64,000 nt of DNA from Fodinibius salinus (GTDB lineage Bacteria > Bacteroidota > Rhodothermia > Balneolales > Balneolaceae): positions 62,001 to 126,000 of the forward strand of contig NZ_VNHY01000002.1 of NCBI RefSeq assembly GCF_008124865.1, read 5' to 3'. Position 1 is the stretch's first letter; each line of letters begins with the position of its first letter. The position numbers and the translations under genes are program-made. The notes under the pieces are model-generated. The model searched no databases. It saw nothing but the letters and a program-made list of their open reading frames with translations, and was not told where the DNA came from. This document shows positions 43,978-53,527 of this stretch, one piece after another.

Positions 43978-46752
43978 CTAAAAGTTGAAGATATATCGTG
44001 CCTGCAAAAGATAATCATTAGGAATACCCGCCCGGGAAAGTGGATTTGCAACATTTGAATACCGCCCATTCAGTCGCACAGACTGGCGGTCTGTAATATT
44101 ATACTGTCCACCAATGTTAATAATATAGGCATTACTTTCGGACATAGAGGCAGTGTCTAACACATAATAATCGTCCCTGCTTTCTTGCGGGGTTCCGTTA
44201 TCAGCTGGATCTAAACTATTTGTTTCCATCGTATTTTTAGTAAAGGCCAGAGAAGCATCCAGGCTCAAGGTATTATCCCAAAAGAACATTGATCCGCCCA
44301 GCTGAAAACCCCATATATCGATATTGCTTAGACCACTCCCACTTTCAGTACTATTCCAATTAATGCTCAAAGAGGTTTGGTAAGGTTTATTTTGAAATCG
44401 ATTTATAATTTGCATTGATAAGCTATTGCTAAGCGTACCCCCAAAGGCCGATACTTGATCATTTGTTTTTGTATATGAATAACTTAGACTGGAATTATGG
44501 GTTATGCCCCAGAGAGAAAATTCCTGAGATATTGAGGTATTCAACTGATAGGTATCTGCAGACTGAGGTGTCGGGGCAATAACTGTATCTGTGCCTGTAA
44601 TATCAAAATTTTGCAGCGCTTTTTTTTGCAGGTTATTTGGGACAAAAGGATTTAACAATGACACATTGTTATCACGCCCCCGGTGCAGAAATCCTACACT
44701 TACCTGAGGCAGATCTTGACTAATGGGATACCAACTTACATTCAGGCGCTGTGTATTCGTCGTTGTAGTCGCTCTTTTTGTATTTGATACATTATCCTGC
44801 AGATGCTCATAACCAACTGTGAGATAAATGCGATTTCCCATCAGTTGAATCTGATCAGAAATGGTGACACCCGCAATATCACCTCTGATGGTGCGATTAG
44901 CCAGTGAATTGTAGCCAGGGCCGACCCACCGGTAACGCACACTTAAATTATTATCAAAATATTTGAGCCCAAGCTTCGACTGAAAAGCGACATTGGAGGT
45001 AGGAAATACAATGTCAGACGTAGTTTCTGTACCATTGTTTTCGAAATTAAACGGTAGGGTATTCATATTTTGATTGATAATAATGAGCCAAGACAACCGA
45101 TCCAGCAGATTTTTTGTACTATTATCCAGAGAAAAACCCAACTGCCCAGCTGTTTCTTTATCTAAAGGACCCCGGCTGATATCATTGTTCAGCAAGCTTA
45201 TTCCCGCATCAGCCTGTAACATAATCCGACTATCGTCAAATCGCATTTCAAGGTCTGAGGCAGCCACAAAGTTTCCTTTTGGCCGCGGGTTCCCTTCCAC
45301 ACTTAACAAGTCGGGATTTTGAGATAGCTGCTGTTGTTTTGAAGAACTCAAATTCTGAATCAATTGTGGATTTTGATTCATTAAAGAATTAAAACCGTCA
45401 ATCTCATTGATAGAATTAGTATCATCCTGCACCTTTAAAAAGTTAAGTCCAAACTCAAAACTATCACCGCGCTCAAATCCCAGGCGGGTTCCCGCAATAT
45501 TACGCTTATAGGTACCACTACCTCCACCCTGAGTACGCAGCACATATGAATTTGCTAAGGTATCCTGCCCAAAAACTTCTGGTTCTTCACTTACATTTTG
45601 ATAAATATTGTCAATACCGCGCCGCAACTTGCCGTAAATAACACGCAGATTTACGGCATCATGCCACGCATGTAACCCTACATTCAGCCCCTGCATACGC
45701 TGACCAGCAATCGTCAATGAATTCAAAGTGGGATAGACATGACCGGCTTCAAATTCAAGCCAATCTCCCACATAAATATTAGCACTGTACCTGTTTTGAG
45801 GCTGTAACCGCAAATCTTCTTGGGATGTCAATCGTCCATATAACGAATATGAGATATCACCTCTTTGTCCGGACAACTGAACATTACCGCTTAAAGCATC
45901 ATTAGAGATGCCCCCGACATCTTGTGTGCGTGCAGCAACTTCTATATTACCCTTTGGCTTCCAGCTCTCATTTTGTTGGCCGGCTTGGTGAACAGCTGTT
46001 TCCGGATCTAAAACAGAAAACGACCATTGGGCAATAGTCAATGTCGTATCAGTTTTTAGAAGATTAAATTCTGCAGTGTGATCACCGGCCGAAAGGCCGT
46101 CCGGCGAATAGGTATAAAAATAATCGCTGGCATTGGCCTGACCAGTCACATCCTCTCCATCAACCAACATCTGAAATGAGGTGTTTGCGGTATCAATCTC
46201 ACTAGAATTATAGAATAGCGTCAGTGCTACTACCACATCACTCTTTGATATCGTAGCGCCGGGTTCGGGCGATAAAATTGTATAATCTATGCCTGTCTCT
46301 TGAACACGCCGTTCGCGATCTGTTTTATGGGTCTCTACCAGCCGTACACTTACCGGGGATTCAGCCGCCTGCCGTGGATACGTTACCGTTTTACCGTTTT
46401 GAAGCTGAATTTTAAAATAATACTCCAATCCCTGTGCTTGTTTATCAGCTATCGAAACAGGAATAACAAAATTTGAACCTTCCAACGTTGCTTTTTTCTG
46501 TCGATAGGCTATTTCATTGCTCCCCCGATAAAACAAATACGCTTCCTGTACATCGTTGGGCCTGATACCCGGAGTTGAAAACGAAAGTGTTGTCAACGCT
46601 CCCCGCTCAATAACAGTGGGCTGTTGATGGCGCACCTGTGGCTCATCAATATTTTCCGCCTCTACACCGACATGGCTAAACACCAATATTAAACCGAAGA
46701 ACCATGCCAAGTGGATGTTCTTTATTATACTGTATCCACCCTTGTTCCCCAT
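43978..46752 (-). CDS. Large outer-membrane beta-barrel protein of the FecR/CHASE2 operon
   Basis: 924 residues with a signal peptide (about 12-32). Residues ~40-260 look like immunoglobulin-like or adhesin-type beta domains (pattern YTILSPEPGATISKSDVVVALTLFYN). From ~270 to the end there are many alternating strands with aromatics, typical of a large barrel, ending in LLQARYIFNF, a barrel end with final Phe. No family is firmly recognised. The ATG has AAAGGATATAT before it. It is the third gene of the operon and is likely the outer-membrane partner of the sensor system. Confidence 0.75.
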   Translation of the reverse strand: MGNKGGYSIIKNIHLAWFFGLILVFSHVGVEAENIDEPQVRHQQPTVIERGALTTLSFSTPGIRPNDVQEAYLFYRGSNEIAYRQKKATLEGSNFVIPVSIADKQAQGLEYYFKIQLQNGKTVTYPRQAAESPVSVRLVETHKTDRERRVQETGIDYTILSPEPGATISKSDVVVALTLFYNSSEIDTANTSFQMLVDGEDVTGQANASDYFYTYSPDGLSAGDHTAEFNLLKTDTTLTIAQWSFSVLDPETAVHQAGQQNESWKPKGNIEVAARTQDVGGISNDALSGNVQLSGQRGDISYSLYGRLTSQEDLRLQPQNRYSANIYVGDWLEFEAGHVYPTLNSLTIAGQRMQGLNVGLHAWHDAVNLRVIYGKLRRGIDNIYQNVSEEPEVFGQDTLANSYVLRTQGGGSGTYKRNIAGTRLGFERGDSFEFGLNFLKVQDDTNSINEIDGFNSLMNQNPQLIQNLSSSKQQQLSQNPDLLSVEGNPRPKGNFVAASDLEMRFDDSRIMLQADAGISLLNNDISRGPLDKETAGQLGFSLDNSTKNLLDRLSWLIIINQNMNTLPFNFENNGTETTSDIVFPTSNVAFQSKLGLKYFDNNLSVRYRWVGPGYNSLANRTIRGDIAGVTISDQIQLMGNRIYLTVGYEHLQDNVSNTKRATTTTNTQRLNVSWYPISQDLPQVSVGFLHRGRDNNVSLLNPFVPNNLQKKALQNFDITGTDTVIAPTPQSADTYQLNTSISQEFSLWGITHNSSLSYSYTKTNDQVSAFGGTLSNSLSMQIINRFQNKPYQTSLSINWNSTESGSGLSNIDIWGFQLGGSMFFWDNTLSLDASLAFTKNTMETNSLDPADNGTPQESRDDYYVLDTASMSESNAYIINIGGQYNITDRQSVRLNGRYSNVANPLSRAGIPNDYLLQARYIFNF

Positions 46753-46769
46753 ATATATCCTTTTACGGA

Positions 46770-47489
46770 TTAGTTGTCGTTTTCAAAAACTCTCAGCTTT
46801 ATAATCTGCTCTTGACCATTATTATCAATAAAGCGCAATTCATAGATAACAGGAGTCAGATCCTTATCCATCTTATCAAAATCTTTTCTCTTGGTTTCGA
46901 CCTCTTCTTTGCTCAGCTCCCCCGTTTCAATGGATCCGTCCTGCTGCACCTGTCCATACATTTGGTCTGTCAGCGTTGCAGTTTCGTCAGAACCATCAAT
47001 AAGAAGCTGTACCCGCCCCTCCTGTACCCAAAAATAATTCTTGGATGATGCTCCAAACTCTGTCCCCTTTACCGAGGCTACGGTCGTGCTGGTAGCAACT
47101 TCAAAATTTTCGGACGATTGGTTTGCTACATTGAGGAAAATTTCGCCTGTCTCAAGCCCAATGCGTGTATTCGTATTTTGTTTCCCCTCGATCTCTCCCT
47201 GAACCACCAATTGTGATTCGGGCTTCACTTTAACCAAACTTTTGTCCATGAACTGCACCAGTGCAAAGCCATTCTCATTGGTACGGAGAGTATCATTATT
47301 ATAAAGAGGACGACCTCGTTTTTTAACATTCTGTAGCTCTCCGGACTTTTTAATATCCACATTGGGCTTAAACTTTTGTACAAAAGCAAGCGGTCGATCT
47401 GCAGGCGGATCGTACACAGATCCCGAAAGCAAAATACTGGCAGCACACATGAAGACAAAAACCTTACCGAACAGCCAAAACTTCTTCAT
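46770..47489 (-). CDS. FecR-domain secreted protein
   Basis: 239 residues. The N-terminal hydrophobic stretch (about 9-23) suggests export. Residues ~60-165 form the FecR domain: LRTNENGFALVQFMD, VKVKPESQLVV, RIGLETGEIFLNV, and STTVASVKGTEFGA. This is a periplasmic beta-solenoid-like module. In classical systems FecR transmits signals to an ECF sigma factor, but no sigma or TonB gene is near. It starts five bases after the gene before and is followed by the barrel gene, so it is probably part of the CHASE2 pathway. Confidence 0.85.
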   Translation of the reverse strand: MKKFWLFGKVFVFMCAASILLSGSVYDPPADRPLAFVQKFKPNVDIKKSGELQNVKKRGRPLYNNDTLRTNENGFALVQFMDKSLVKVKPESQLVVQGEIEGKQNTNTRIGLETGEIFLNVANQSSENFEVATSTTVASVKGTEFGASSKNYFWVQEGRVQLLIDGSDETATLTDQMYGQVQQDGSIETGELSKEEVETKRKDFDKMDKDLTPVIYELRFIDNNGQEQIIKLRVFENDN

Positions 47490-47494
47490 AATAA

Positions 47495-48661
47495 TTACTG
47501 ATTTTCGATTAAAATAGATACGTCACCTCGCTCTGCTTTCCGATTTAGCTCAATAAGCTGCTGTACCGCCTGACCATCCCGGAATACATTATCATCAACT
47601 TTAACAGATTCAAAGGTATATCCATCTTCTCTGAGCTGCTGCAACCGACTGCCCAAAATACTTTGTAAAGCCTTAGAGAACTGCCTGCCTTGCGACGTGG
47701 TTACCCGATCCTGATTAGCAGCAAGCGTAAAGTTCCAGATTTCCGATTCTCTGGTTTCAGTACCCGCCGTTGTATTTAATTGCCTGATTACACGCCAATA
47801 ATATGTTTTGCCGGGTTCCAGTTGTTGCGCGCCGGTATTGGGATACTGAAACCCAGGCTGATCAATCATAACATCCAGCATCTCATAATCTACTAAGGAA
47901 CCACCGGCAGACACACCATTCTTTTGTGTAGCAGCCGAACTTTCGGCACCTTCCAGCAAAGATTGTGGGCTGTCATTTTCCTTGGACTCAACGACCAGCA
48001 GTCTATATCTGCTTGTTGCCTGACCCTGCCATTGAAAGTAAGGGTATGGATTTGCAATACTTTCACCTTCAGCACCACCAGGAGATAACAAATAAAAATC
48101 CTGAGAATCTTCAGTCAAATTTGTACCCACTTCCGCTGTTGCAGATGCAACTTTTAGCTGCTGGCCTGAACCCTGAAAAATATTGACAGTTACCCGGTAA
48201 CGATCAGGCGGCAAAGAACCGGAGCCCTGCAAGCTATTAACAAAATCAGTGCCTGCTGGCGTTAAGTCTCCTTCAAGAATAACCTGTTCTTCAACCCCCG
48301 GCAAACCATTGCTTATCGTATTATTCGTTGCATATATCTGCTCACCCGGACCCAAACTAAATGGCTGGCTGCTCCGCTGCGTAGCACGAGCTATAGTACC
48401 AATTCTATCTGAATTAACAATCACTTCGAAATAAAGATTTTCGGCAGCTGAGGTTGTATTTTGGTTCCGCAAGAACATTCTAAAGAGGTTGGGGCCGCGG
48501 CCATCATTGGTAATAAGTGATTGAACATCAATTGCCTGAGATTGGATAAGCGTTTTGTTTGGCTCAACGCGTAGTTCAAGATCGGCATTTTGCGCTCTCA
48601 CCTCAGTGGCCCAAAAACTAAAAAGGGCAACACATATAGTTAACAAGGTTAAGTTTCTCAT
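47495..48661 (-). CDS. Secreted protein, first gene of the FecR/CHASE2 operon
   Basis: About 388 residues from the ATG at 48661, which has GGAGGA at the right distance (the upstream TTG overlaps it). A signal peptide (about 1-23, ending EVRAQ) is present. The mature protein has two beta-rich parts: residues ~25-190, and ~190-320 with a fibronectin-III-like segment around PGKTYYWRVIRQL. A helical C-terminus follows (about 330-388). No family is recognised. The position in the operon suggests an envelope component acting with the FecR protein. Confidence 0.7.
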   Translation of the reverse strand: MRNLTLLTICVALFSFWATEVRAQNADLELRVEPNKTLIQSQAIDVQSLITNDGRGPNLFRMFLRNQNTTSAAENLYFEVIVNSDRIGTIARATQRSSQPFSLGPGEQIYATNNTISNGLPGVEEQVILEGDLTPAGTDFVNSLQGSGSLPPDRYRVTVNIFQGSGQQLKVASATAEVGTNLTEDSQDFYLLSPGGAEGESIANPYPYFQWQGQATSRYRLLVVESKENDSPQSLLEGAESSAATQKNGVSAGGSLVDYEMLDVMIDQPGFQYPNTGAQQLEPGKTYYWRVIRQLNTTAGTETRESEIWNFTLAANQDRVTTSQGRQFSKALQSILGSRLQQLREDGYTFESVKVDDNVFRDGQAVQQLIELNRKAERGDVSILIENQ

Positions 48662-48820
48662 ATCGTCCTCCAACTTTTATCTGAATCAACCCCTAATACA
48701 TATCCTCAATGAAGTTTTCTAAAAAAATGGAACAATTATACTTTAAGCAGGTATCAATAATTAAGAAATGCTGATAAATCAAGAAAAGCAAATAACCTTG
48801 ATGCGATAGAAGTGGAAAAG

Positions 48821-48894
<74 letters not shown>

Positions 48895-49103
48895 ATTTCT
48901 GAAATGGATGCAAAACTAAAAAAAATTTTACCAAGATGTTATCTTTTTTATTTAATTTCATTAATGGTTTTACAATAATCTATTTTTAACTATAATAAAG
49001 ACAGAAAACTCGTAATTAATCGGGCAAAAAGTTTTAGATTATTTACTAAACCCCTATTTTCAAATAGTTTACAAATCAAATCCCAAATATATATCGTATC
49101 ACG
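48895..49103. other. AT-rich intergenic region upstream of the OmpA-like gene
   Basis: About 209 AT-rich bases. It should hold the promoter for the OmpA lipoprotein on the plus strand and for tRNA-Ala on the minus strand. No structure stands out. Confidence 0.35.
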
Positions 49104-50051
49104 ATGATAAATTCAAAATTAATTATACTTGTTTCTTCCCTTTTTCTCGGGATGACATTATTTATAGGTTGTTCCGGATCAGAAGAGTTACGCGCTCCTT
49201 CAGAACGTACTATGGAATATCTCCAGTCTCTGGACGATGAAACCTTGCGTTCACTGGATACAGACAGCGATGGTCTTAATGACTATCAGGAAATGAATGA
49301 AACCAACACCGATCCTTTGACTGCCGACAGTGATGGCGACGGTCTAAATGACGGTGCTGAAGTAAATGAGTTTAATACCGATCCCAATACTGCTGACAGT
49401 GACGGAGACGGCCTTAATGACGGTGAAGAGGTTAACTCTTACAACACCGATCCTAATAATGCTGACAGTGATGGTGACGGCCTAAATGACGGTGAAGAAG
49501 TAAACGAATACCGTACCGATCCTAACGCCGCTGATTCTGATGGCGACGGACTCAATGATTATGACGAAATCAACAAACATAATTCTGATCCTAATAAATC
49601 AGACTCAGACGGAGATGGATTCTCTGACTCTCAAGAGTTAGAGATGGGTACCAATCTCACAAATGCCGATGACCCTGTTTACCTTAAAAAGAGTGATCTG
49701 AAAACGATCAACTTTGCTTTCGACAAGTCTAATATCGATAAGCAGGCGGCTAAGATTTTGAAAGCAAATATCAAAAAGTTGATGAAGACTGATAAGTTCC
49801 GCGTTCGTATTGATGCATACACTGACCACGTTGGGGGAGACCAATATAACCTACGTCTCAGTAAGCGACGTGCAGAATCCGTTACACAATTCTATATTGA
49901 TAACGGAATCTCTAAGGACCGCATCGAATCTCGAGGACTAGGAAAAGCGCCTAAGCCTTGCATGGATATGACGGAAGACAGAGGCTGCCGCAAGAATCGT
50001 CGCGCAGAATCTCATCCTTTAAGCAATTTGAAGTATGAGCCAATGAATTAA
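49104..50051 (+). CDS. OmpA-family lipoprotein with thrombospondin-type-3-like calcium repeats
   Basis: 315 residues: a lipobox signal (FIGC, Cys23), five near-identical 23-residue repeats (about residues 52-166, unit DSDGDGLNDGEEVN plus NTDPN-type end) and a divergent sixth. The C-terminal OmpA domain (about 190-315) has FAFDKSNID and RLSKRRAESVTQFY, which bind peptidoglycan. The D-x-D-x-D-G repeats bind calcium in related proteins. It is probably an outer-membrane-anchored link to the cell wall. Followed by a strong terminator. Confidence 0.9.
   Translation: MINSKLIILVSSLFLGMTLFIGCSGSEELRAPSERTMEYLQSLDDETLRSLDTDSDGLNDYQEMNETNTDPLTADSDGDGLNDGAEVNEFNTDPNTADSDGDGLNDGEEVNSYNTDPNNADSDGDGLNDGEEVNEYRTDPNAADSDGDGLNDYDEINKHNSDPNKSDSDGDGFSDSQELEMGTNLTNADDPVYLKKSDLKTINFAFDKSNIDKQAAKILKANIKKLMKTDKFRVRIDAYTDHVGGDQYNLRLSKRRAESVTQFYIDNGISKDRIESRGLGKAPKPCMDMTEDRGCRKNRRAESHPLSNLKYEPMN
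49257..49601 (+). repeat. Five tandem 69-bp coding repeats in the OmpA-like gene
   Basis: In-frame tandem units of 69 bases encoding the 23-residue calcium-type repeat. The third-codon positions vary between units, so the repeat is under protein-level selection and not recently copied. The number of units may vary between strains. Confidence 0.8.
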
Positions 50052-50081
50052 TCTTTATTCATTGACTGACTTATTTTCAAA

Positions 50082-50110
50082 GGCGATCCTTTCGAGGATC
50101 GCCTTTTTTT
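50082..50110 (+). terminator. Terminator after the OmpA lipoprotein gene
   Basis: An 8-bp stem (GGCGATCC 50082-50089 with GGATCGCC 50096-50103) followed by seven T. A classic intrinsic terminator, 31 bases beyond the stop codon. Confidence 0.9.
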
Positions 50111-50208
50111 ATTATTTCATTTTATATGCATAATCATATCAAATCGTAACAAAACTTCTTAATAACAGTACAACTGCCTGTTCGTTTTTAGTTCAAAAGG
50201 AATTTCCT

Positions 50209-52593
50209 ATGTCTAAAAAATGCAGCGTTTACCTGTTTCTGCTCTTTTTGCTTTTGGCAGGTGGAGTTACACAGGCACAAACAACAATAACAGGTACTAT
50301 TACCGATGCTAAAACCGGTAAAACACTCCCTTCCGCTAATATTTTAATTAAGAATACTTACCATGGTACCATTACCAATACCAGCGGTAATTTTTCGTTG
50401 ACCATCCCTGATTCTTTACTGCCAGCCACTCTACTTGTCCGCTACATTGGCTATCAATCAACCATCCGAACGATCAACACCAAATCTGCATCCGAACAAA
50501 ACTTTGCGCTACAACCTTCCGTCACAGAGATGCAAGAAATCGTAGTTACAGACGAAGATCCGGGAGTACGCATCATGCGTGAAGTCATCAGCCGAAAACA
50601 ACAATGGCACAAGAAGCTCAATACTTATCGGGCCGATGCATATACCCGACAACGATTAGCTAATGACACGAGTATTGTATCCATAACGGAATCCGTCTCG
50701 GAGATTTTTTGGGATAAACAACAAGGTCACCGCGAAGTACTCAAATCAAAACGACAAACAGCGAATATTAAGGCCGGTGAAAATTTTGCCGGCGTCAGTT
50801 ACCTTCCCAATTTTTATGATGACAATGTGGAAATTGCAGACTTTGAGCTTGTGGGTGTCACTCATCCGAAAGCGCTTGACTACTATAATTTTAAGTTGGT
50901 AGGCCAAACCTCGCTGGATAATAAAACCGTCTTTAAAATTAAGGTTACTCCTACTCGCAAATTACAACCCTTGTTCAAGGGCACTGTTTTTGTACTCAAG
51001 GATAAATACGCCCTGCTTGAAGTTAAGCTAACTCCCAACGATGTTGTCAACTTTCCCGCTCCCGTCAAATCCTTTAACCTGGACTATAAACAGCAGTTTA
51101 ATAACTTTGGTAAATCTTTTTGGCTGCCGGTAGATGTCCGTATCAACGGCAAAATTAAGATTTCAATGATCGGTCTCGACTTTCCAAAAATCAATTTTAA
51201 CCAGATTTCACGTCTTACTAATTACCACGTTAACACGTCACTGCCCGACTCTCTTTATCGGCAAGATGACCTGTTTAGCGTGGACAGTACTACCATCCGT
51301 TCCGACTCTCTACTTAACGATCAGATTAATACCGTACCACTTTCAGAGGATGAACAGCAAGCCTATACTACTATCGATAGCTCCGCCACACTGGAAAAGG
51401 CATTTAAACCCAGTGGATTTTTATCCGGATTTGTGGATAACAGTGAAGGAAATTCGACTGCTGGCTTTTTCTCATTTTTGAACAGCGTTCCCGGCAAGAT
51501 AACTCCTGATCTCCGATATAATCGCGTAGATCAGGCTTATATAGGATTAAAGTACAAGATTAACCTTTTTGAACAACTGGAACTTCATACCAACGGGGGC
51601 TATAGCACGGGCTATGAAGCCTGGAGTTACGGCGGTGGTGCAGAGTGGAGGTGGCTAAATACTGATATTCTGCAATCTTCTCTGGGATGGAATTACCATG
51701 CTGAAACAGCCCTCCAGTCGCCCTCATATATTTACAACCCCTATATTTTGATACTTCCTAACCTGCTAGGCAGCCGCGGCTATTCTGACTACTATCGCTC
51801 AGAAGGCTGGCGCAGCTTTCTCGAATTTGGACTTCCTGATAAAGAGTGGGCTATATCTTTCGGCTTTAACGATCAAACAGAAACATCATTAAATACGACA
51901 ACTGCCTATGATTTTTTAAATAGGGATAATTTTCAAACAAATCGCCCGATTGATGAAGGGCAACTGCATTCTATAGATATTACAGCAGGTTATAATTTAG
52001 ATAAGAGATATAACTTTGGCATAACCGGCCAAAAATATCTTAAATTTAAGTTTGAGCATTCTTCGCCCACCCTGGGCAGCGACTTTGACTTTAATCAATA
52101 TACGACTCGGCTTTCATGGTCATTCCCTACCTTTTATCAGCGCCGATTCTTGCCAAATACGCTGGATGTCAATGTCCGAGCCGGTACGTACAGCGGAGAC
52201 CTTCCACCACAGAAGTTAGGCGTTGTTGATGTATCCCTTGGTGGCTCCAGTCCATTTGGTACGCTAAAAACGGCTCACAGGCGTCCATTTCGGGGTAGCC
52301 AATATCTGTCCGTTAACCTGGAACACAATTTCAGGACGGTACCATTTGAAGCCATTGGACTACACCCACTGGTTGAGCGAAATATCAGTATTATCTTATT
52401 TGGGGGAGCAGCCAAAACCTGGCCTCAACAACCATCACAAACTTCACCATCTCTACTGAAAACAACCGACGGAGTCCACTGGGAAATAGGAGCATCCTTG
52501 AATGGTATATTGGGACTATTTCGCATCGACTTTGCTACCCAAATTAAGCAACCTTCACTGTCGGTAACCGTTAGTACAGCCCGTTTATTTTAG
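50209..52593 (+). CDS. Carboxypeptidase-regulatory-like / DUF5686 outer-membrane protein
   Basis: 794 residues: a signal peptide (about 1-24), a CarboxypepD_reg-like domain (about 26-110, GTITDAKTGKTLPSANILI, VRYIGYQ), then the large DUF5686 region with many predicted barrel strands, ending in VTVSTARLF. This architecture is common in Bacteroidota outer-membrane proteins of unknown function. A good ribosome site (AAAAGGAATTTCCT) precedes the ATG. Monocistronic. Confidence 0.82.
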   Translation: MSKKCSVYLFLLFLLLAGGVTQAQTTITGTITDAKTGKTLPSANILIKNTYHGTITNTSGNFSLTIPDSLLPATLLVRYIGYQSTIRTINTKSASEQNFALQPSVTEMQEIVVTDEDPGVRIMREVISRKQQWHKKLNTYRADAYTRQRLANDTSIVSITESVSEIFWDKQQGHREVLKSKRQTANIKAGENFAGVSYLPNFYDDNVEIADFELVGVTHPKALDYYNFKLVGQTSLDNKTVFKIKVTPTRKLQPLFKGTVFVLKDKYALLEVKLTPNDVVNFPAPVKSFNLDYKQQFNNFGKSFWLPVDVRINGKIKISMIGLDFPKINFNQISRLTNYHVNTSLPDSLYRQDDLFSVDSTTIRSDSLLNDQINTVPLSEDEQQAYTTIDSSATLEKAFKPSGFLSGFVDNSEGNSTAGFFSFLNSVPGKITPDLRYNRVDQAYIGLKYKINLFEQLELHTNGGYSTGYEAWSYGGGAEWRWLNTDILQSSLGWNYHAETALQSPSYIYNPYILILPNLLGSRGYSDYYRSEGWRSFLEFGLPDKEWAISFGFNDQTETSLNTTTAYDFLNRDNFQTNRPIDEGQLHSIDITAGYNLDKRYNFGITGQKYLKFKFEHSSPTLGSDFDFNQYTTRLSWSFPTFYQRRFLPNTLDVNVRAGTYSGDLPPQKLGVVDVSLGGSSPFGTLKTAHRRPFRGSQYLSVNLEHNFRTVPFEAIGLHPLVERNISIILFGGAAKTWPQQPSQTSPSLLKTTDGVHWEIGASLNGILGLFRIDFATQIKQPSLSVTVSTARLF

Positions 52594-52681
52594 CACGCCT
52601 ATTTTATCAAATTACAATTCAAAAATATACTTTTATTTATTACCTTTAGAATCATTATAAATAAGGGTAATTATACTTTCC

Positions 52682-53206
52682 ATGTTTTCCAGCATATCAT
52701 CTTTTCGTCAAATCAGTATAATATTAAGTCTTTTCTTATGTGCTTCGGTATTGATTTACTGCAGCAAATCAAGCAGTGAAAAACCAGATTCGCAATCAAA
52801 GAAAACGTCTCAAAAAGCTAAAAAAGATACACCTGAACTTGCTGATGCGATGGGACAACTGCAATATTATACCCATAAATATGCGCTGGCACTTGATGCT
52901 AAAAATCACGAATTAGCTTCCTTTTATTTCCATGAGGTACGCGCAGCAGCAGACGGTATCAAGAAAAACATCCCGGGCTATGAGGGATATGATATTGCGC
53001 GATTTATGAAATTATTTTTAGACCCCACGATCCAACCCGTAGAAGATGCCCTAGCCAACAAAAACTGGGAAGCAGCACGTAAGCGAACTATTGATATGGT
53101 CAATGCCTGCAATTCTTGTCACAATGCTACCAGTCATGGCTTTGTACAGATAACACCTGGCTTCGATAATAATCCATACAACCAGGATTTCTCTGCTCCG
53201 GAATAA
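52682..53206 (+). CDS. Lipoprotein with a CxxCH haem-binding motif
   Basis: 174 residues with a signal ending in a lipobox-like VLIYC (Cys about 20), a polar Lys/Ser-rich linker, then a helical domain. One CxxCH motif (NACNSCHNATSHGF, near residue 142) indicates a covalently bound c-type haem. The helical layout resembles c556/c-prime-like four-helix cytochromes. The periplasm or envelope is the expected location. No redox partner genes are near. Confidence 0.7.
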   Translation: MFSSISSFRQISIILSLFLCASVLIYCSKSSSEKPDSQSKKTSQKAKKDTPELADAMGQLQYYTHKYALALDAKNHELASFYFHEVRAAADGIKKNIPGYEGYDIARFMKLFLDPTIQPVEDALANKNWEAARKRTIDMVNACNSCHNATSHGFVQITPGFDNNPYNQDFSAPE

Positions 53207-53217
53207 CCTGCAAAAAC

Positions 53218-53505
53218 TTATTTTTTAAGCGGACTTCTTCCTTTGCTGAGAATTCCAATAGCAACCGAAAACAAGGCGGAACCAATAATTGACCAAATGA
53301 TGGGAAAGGTTTCGCCGCTAATTTCAACAGGAAGGATAAAAGTAAGCCCCATTTTGGCAGCAAGCCATTTGCCTATCAGCGCGCCAATAAAACCAACAAC
53401 AATTGAAATCACGCATCCACCGAGAGAATATCCAGCAATGCTTTGACCAATCCCTCCACAAATGGCAGCAATTAAAAGAAGAAGTAACAGACCTGTAAAT
53501 GTCAT
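53218..53505 (-). CDS. GlsB/YeaQ/YmgE-family stress membrane protein
   Basis: 95 residues with three hydrophobic segments, the Gly-rich pattern GGIGQSIAGYSLGGCVISIVVGFIGALIG, and a basic tail (KGRSPLKK). This is the transglycosylase-associated/GlsB family, found in stress responses. It faces the preceding cytochrome-like gene, with only 11 bases between the stops. Confidence 0.8.
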   Translation of the reverse strand: MTFTGLLLLLLIAAICGGIGQSIAGYSLGGCVISIVVGFIGALIGKWLAAKMGLTFILPVEISGETFPIIWSIIGSALFSVAIGILSKGRSPLKK

Positions 53506-53527
53506 AATGATGAATATTTAATTGGGT

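Noticed and set aside
49257..49670. Tandem repeats that could be taken for a CRISPR array
   Set aside because: The units are in frame, adjacent without spacers and code for calcium-type protein repeats.
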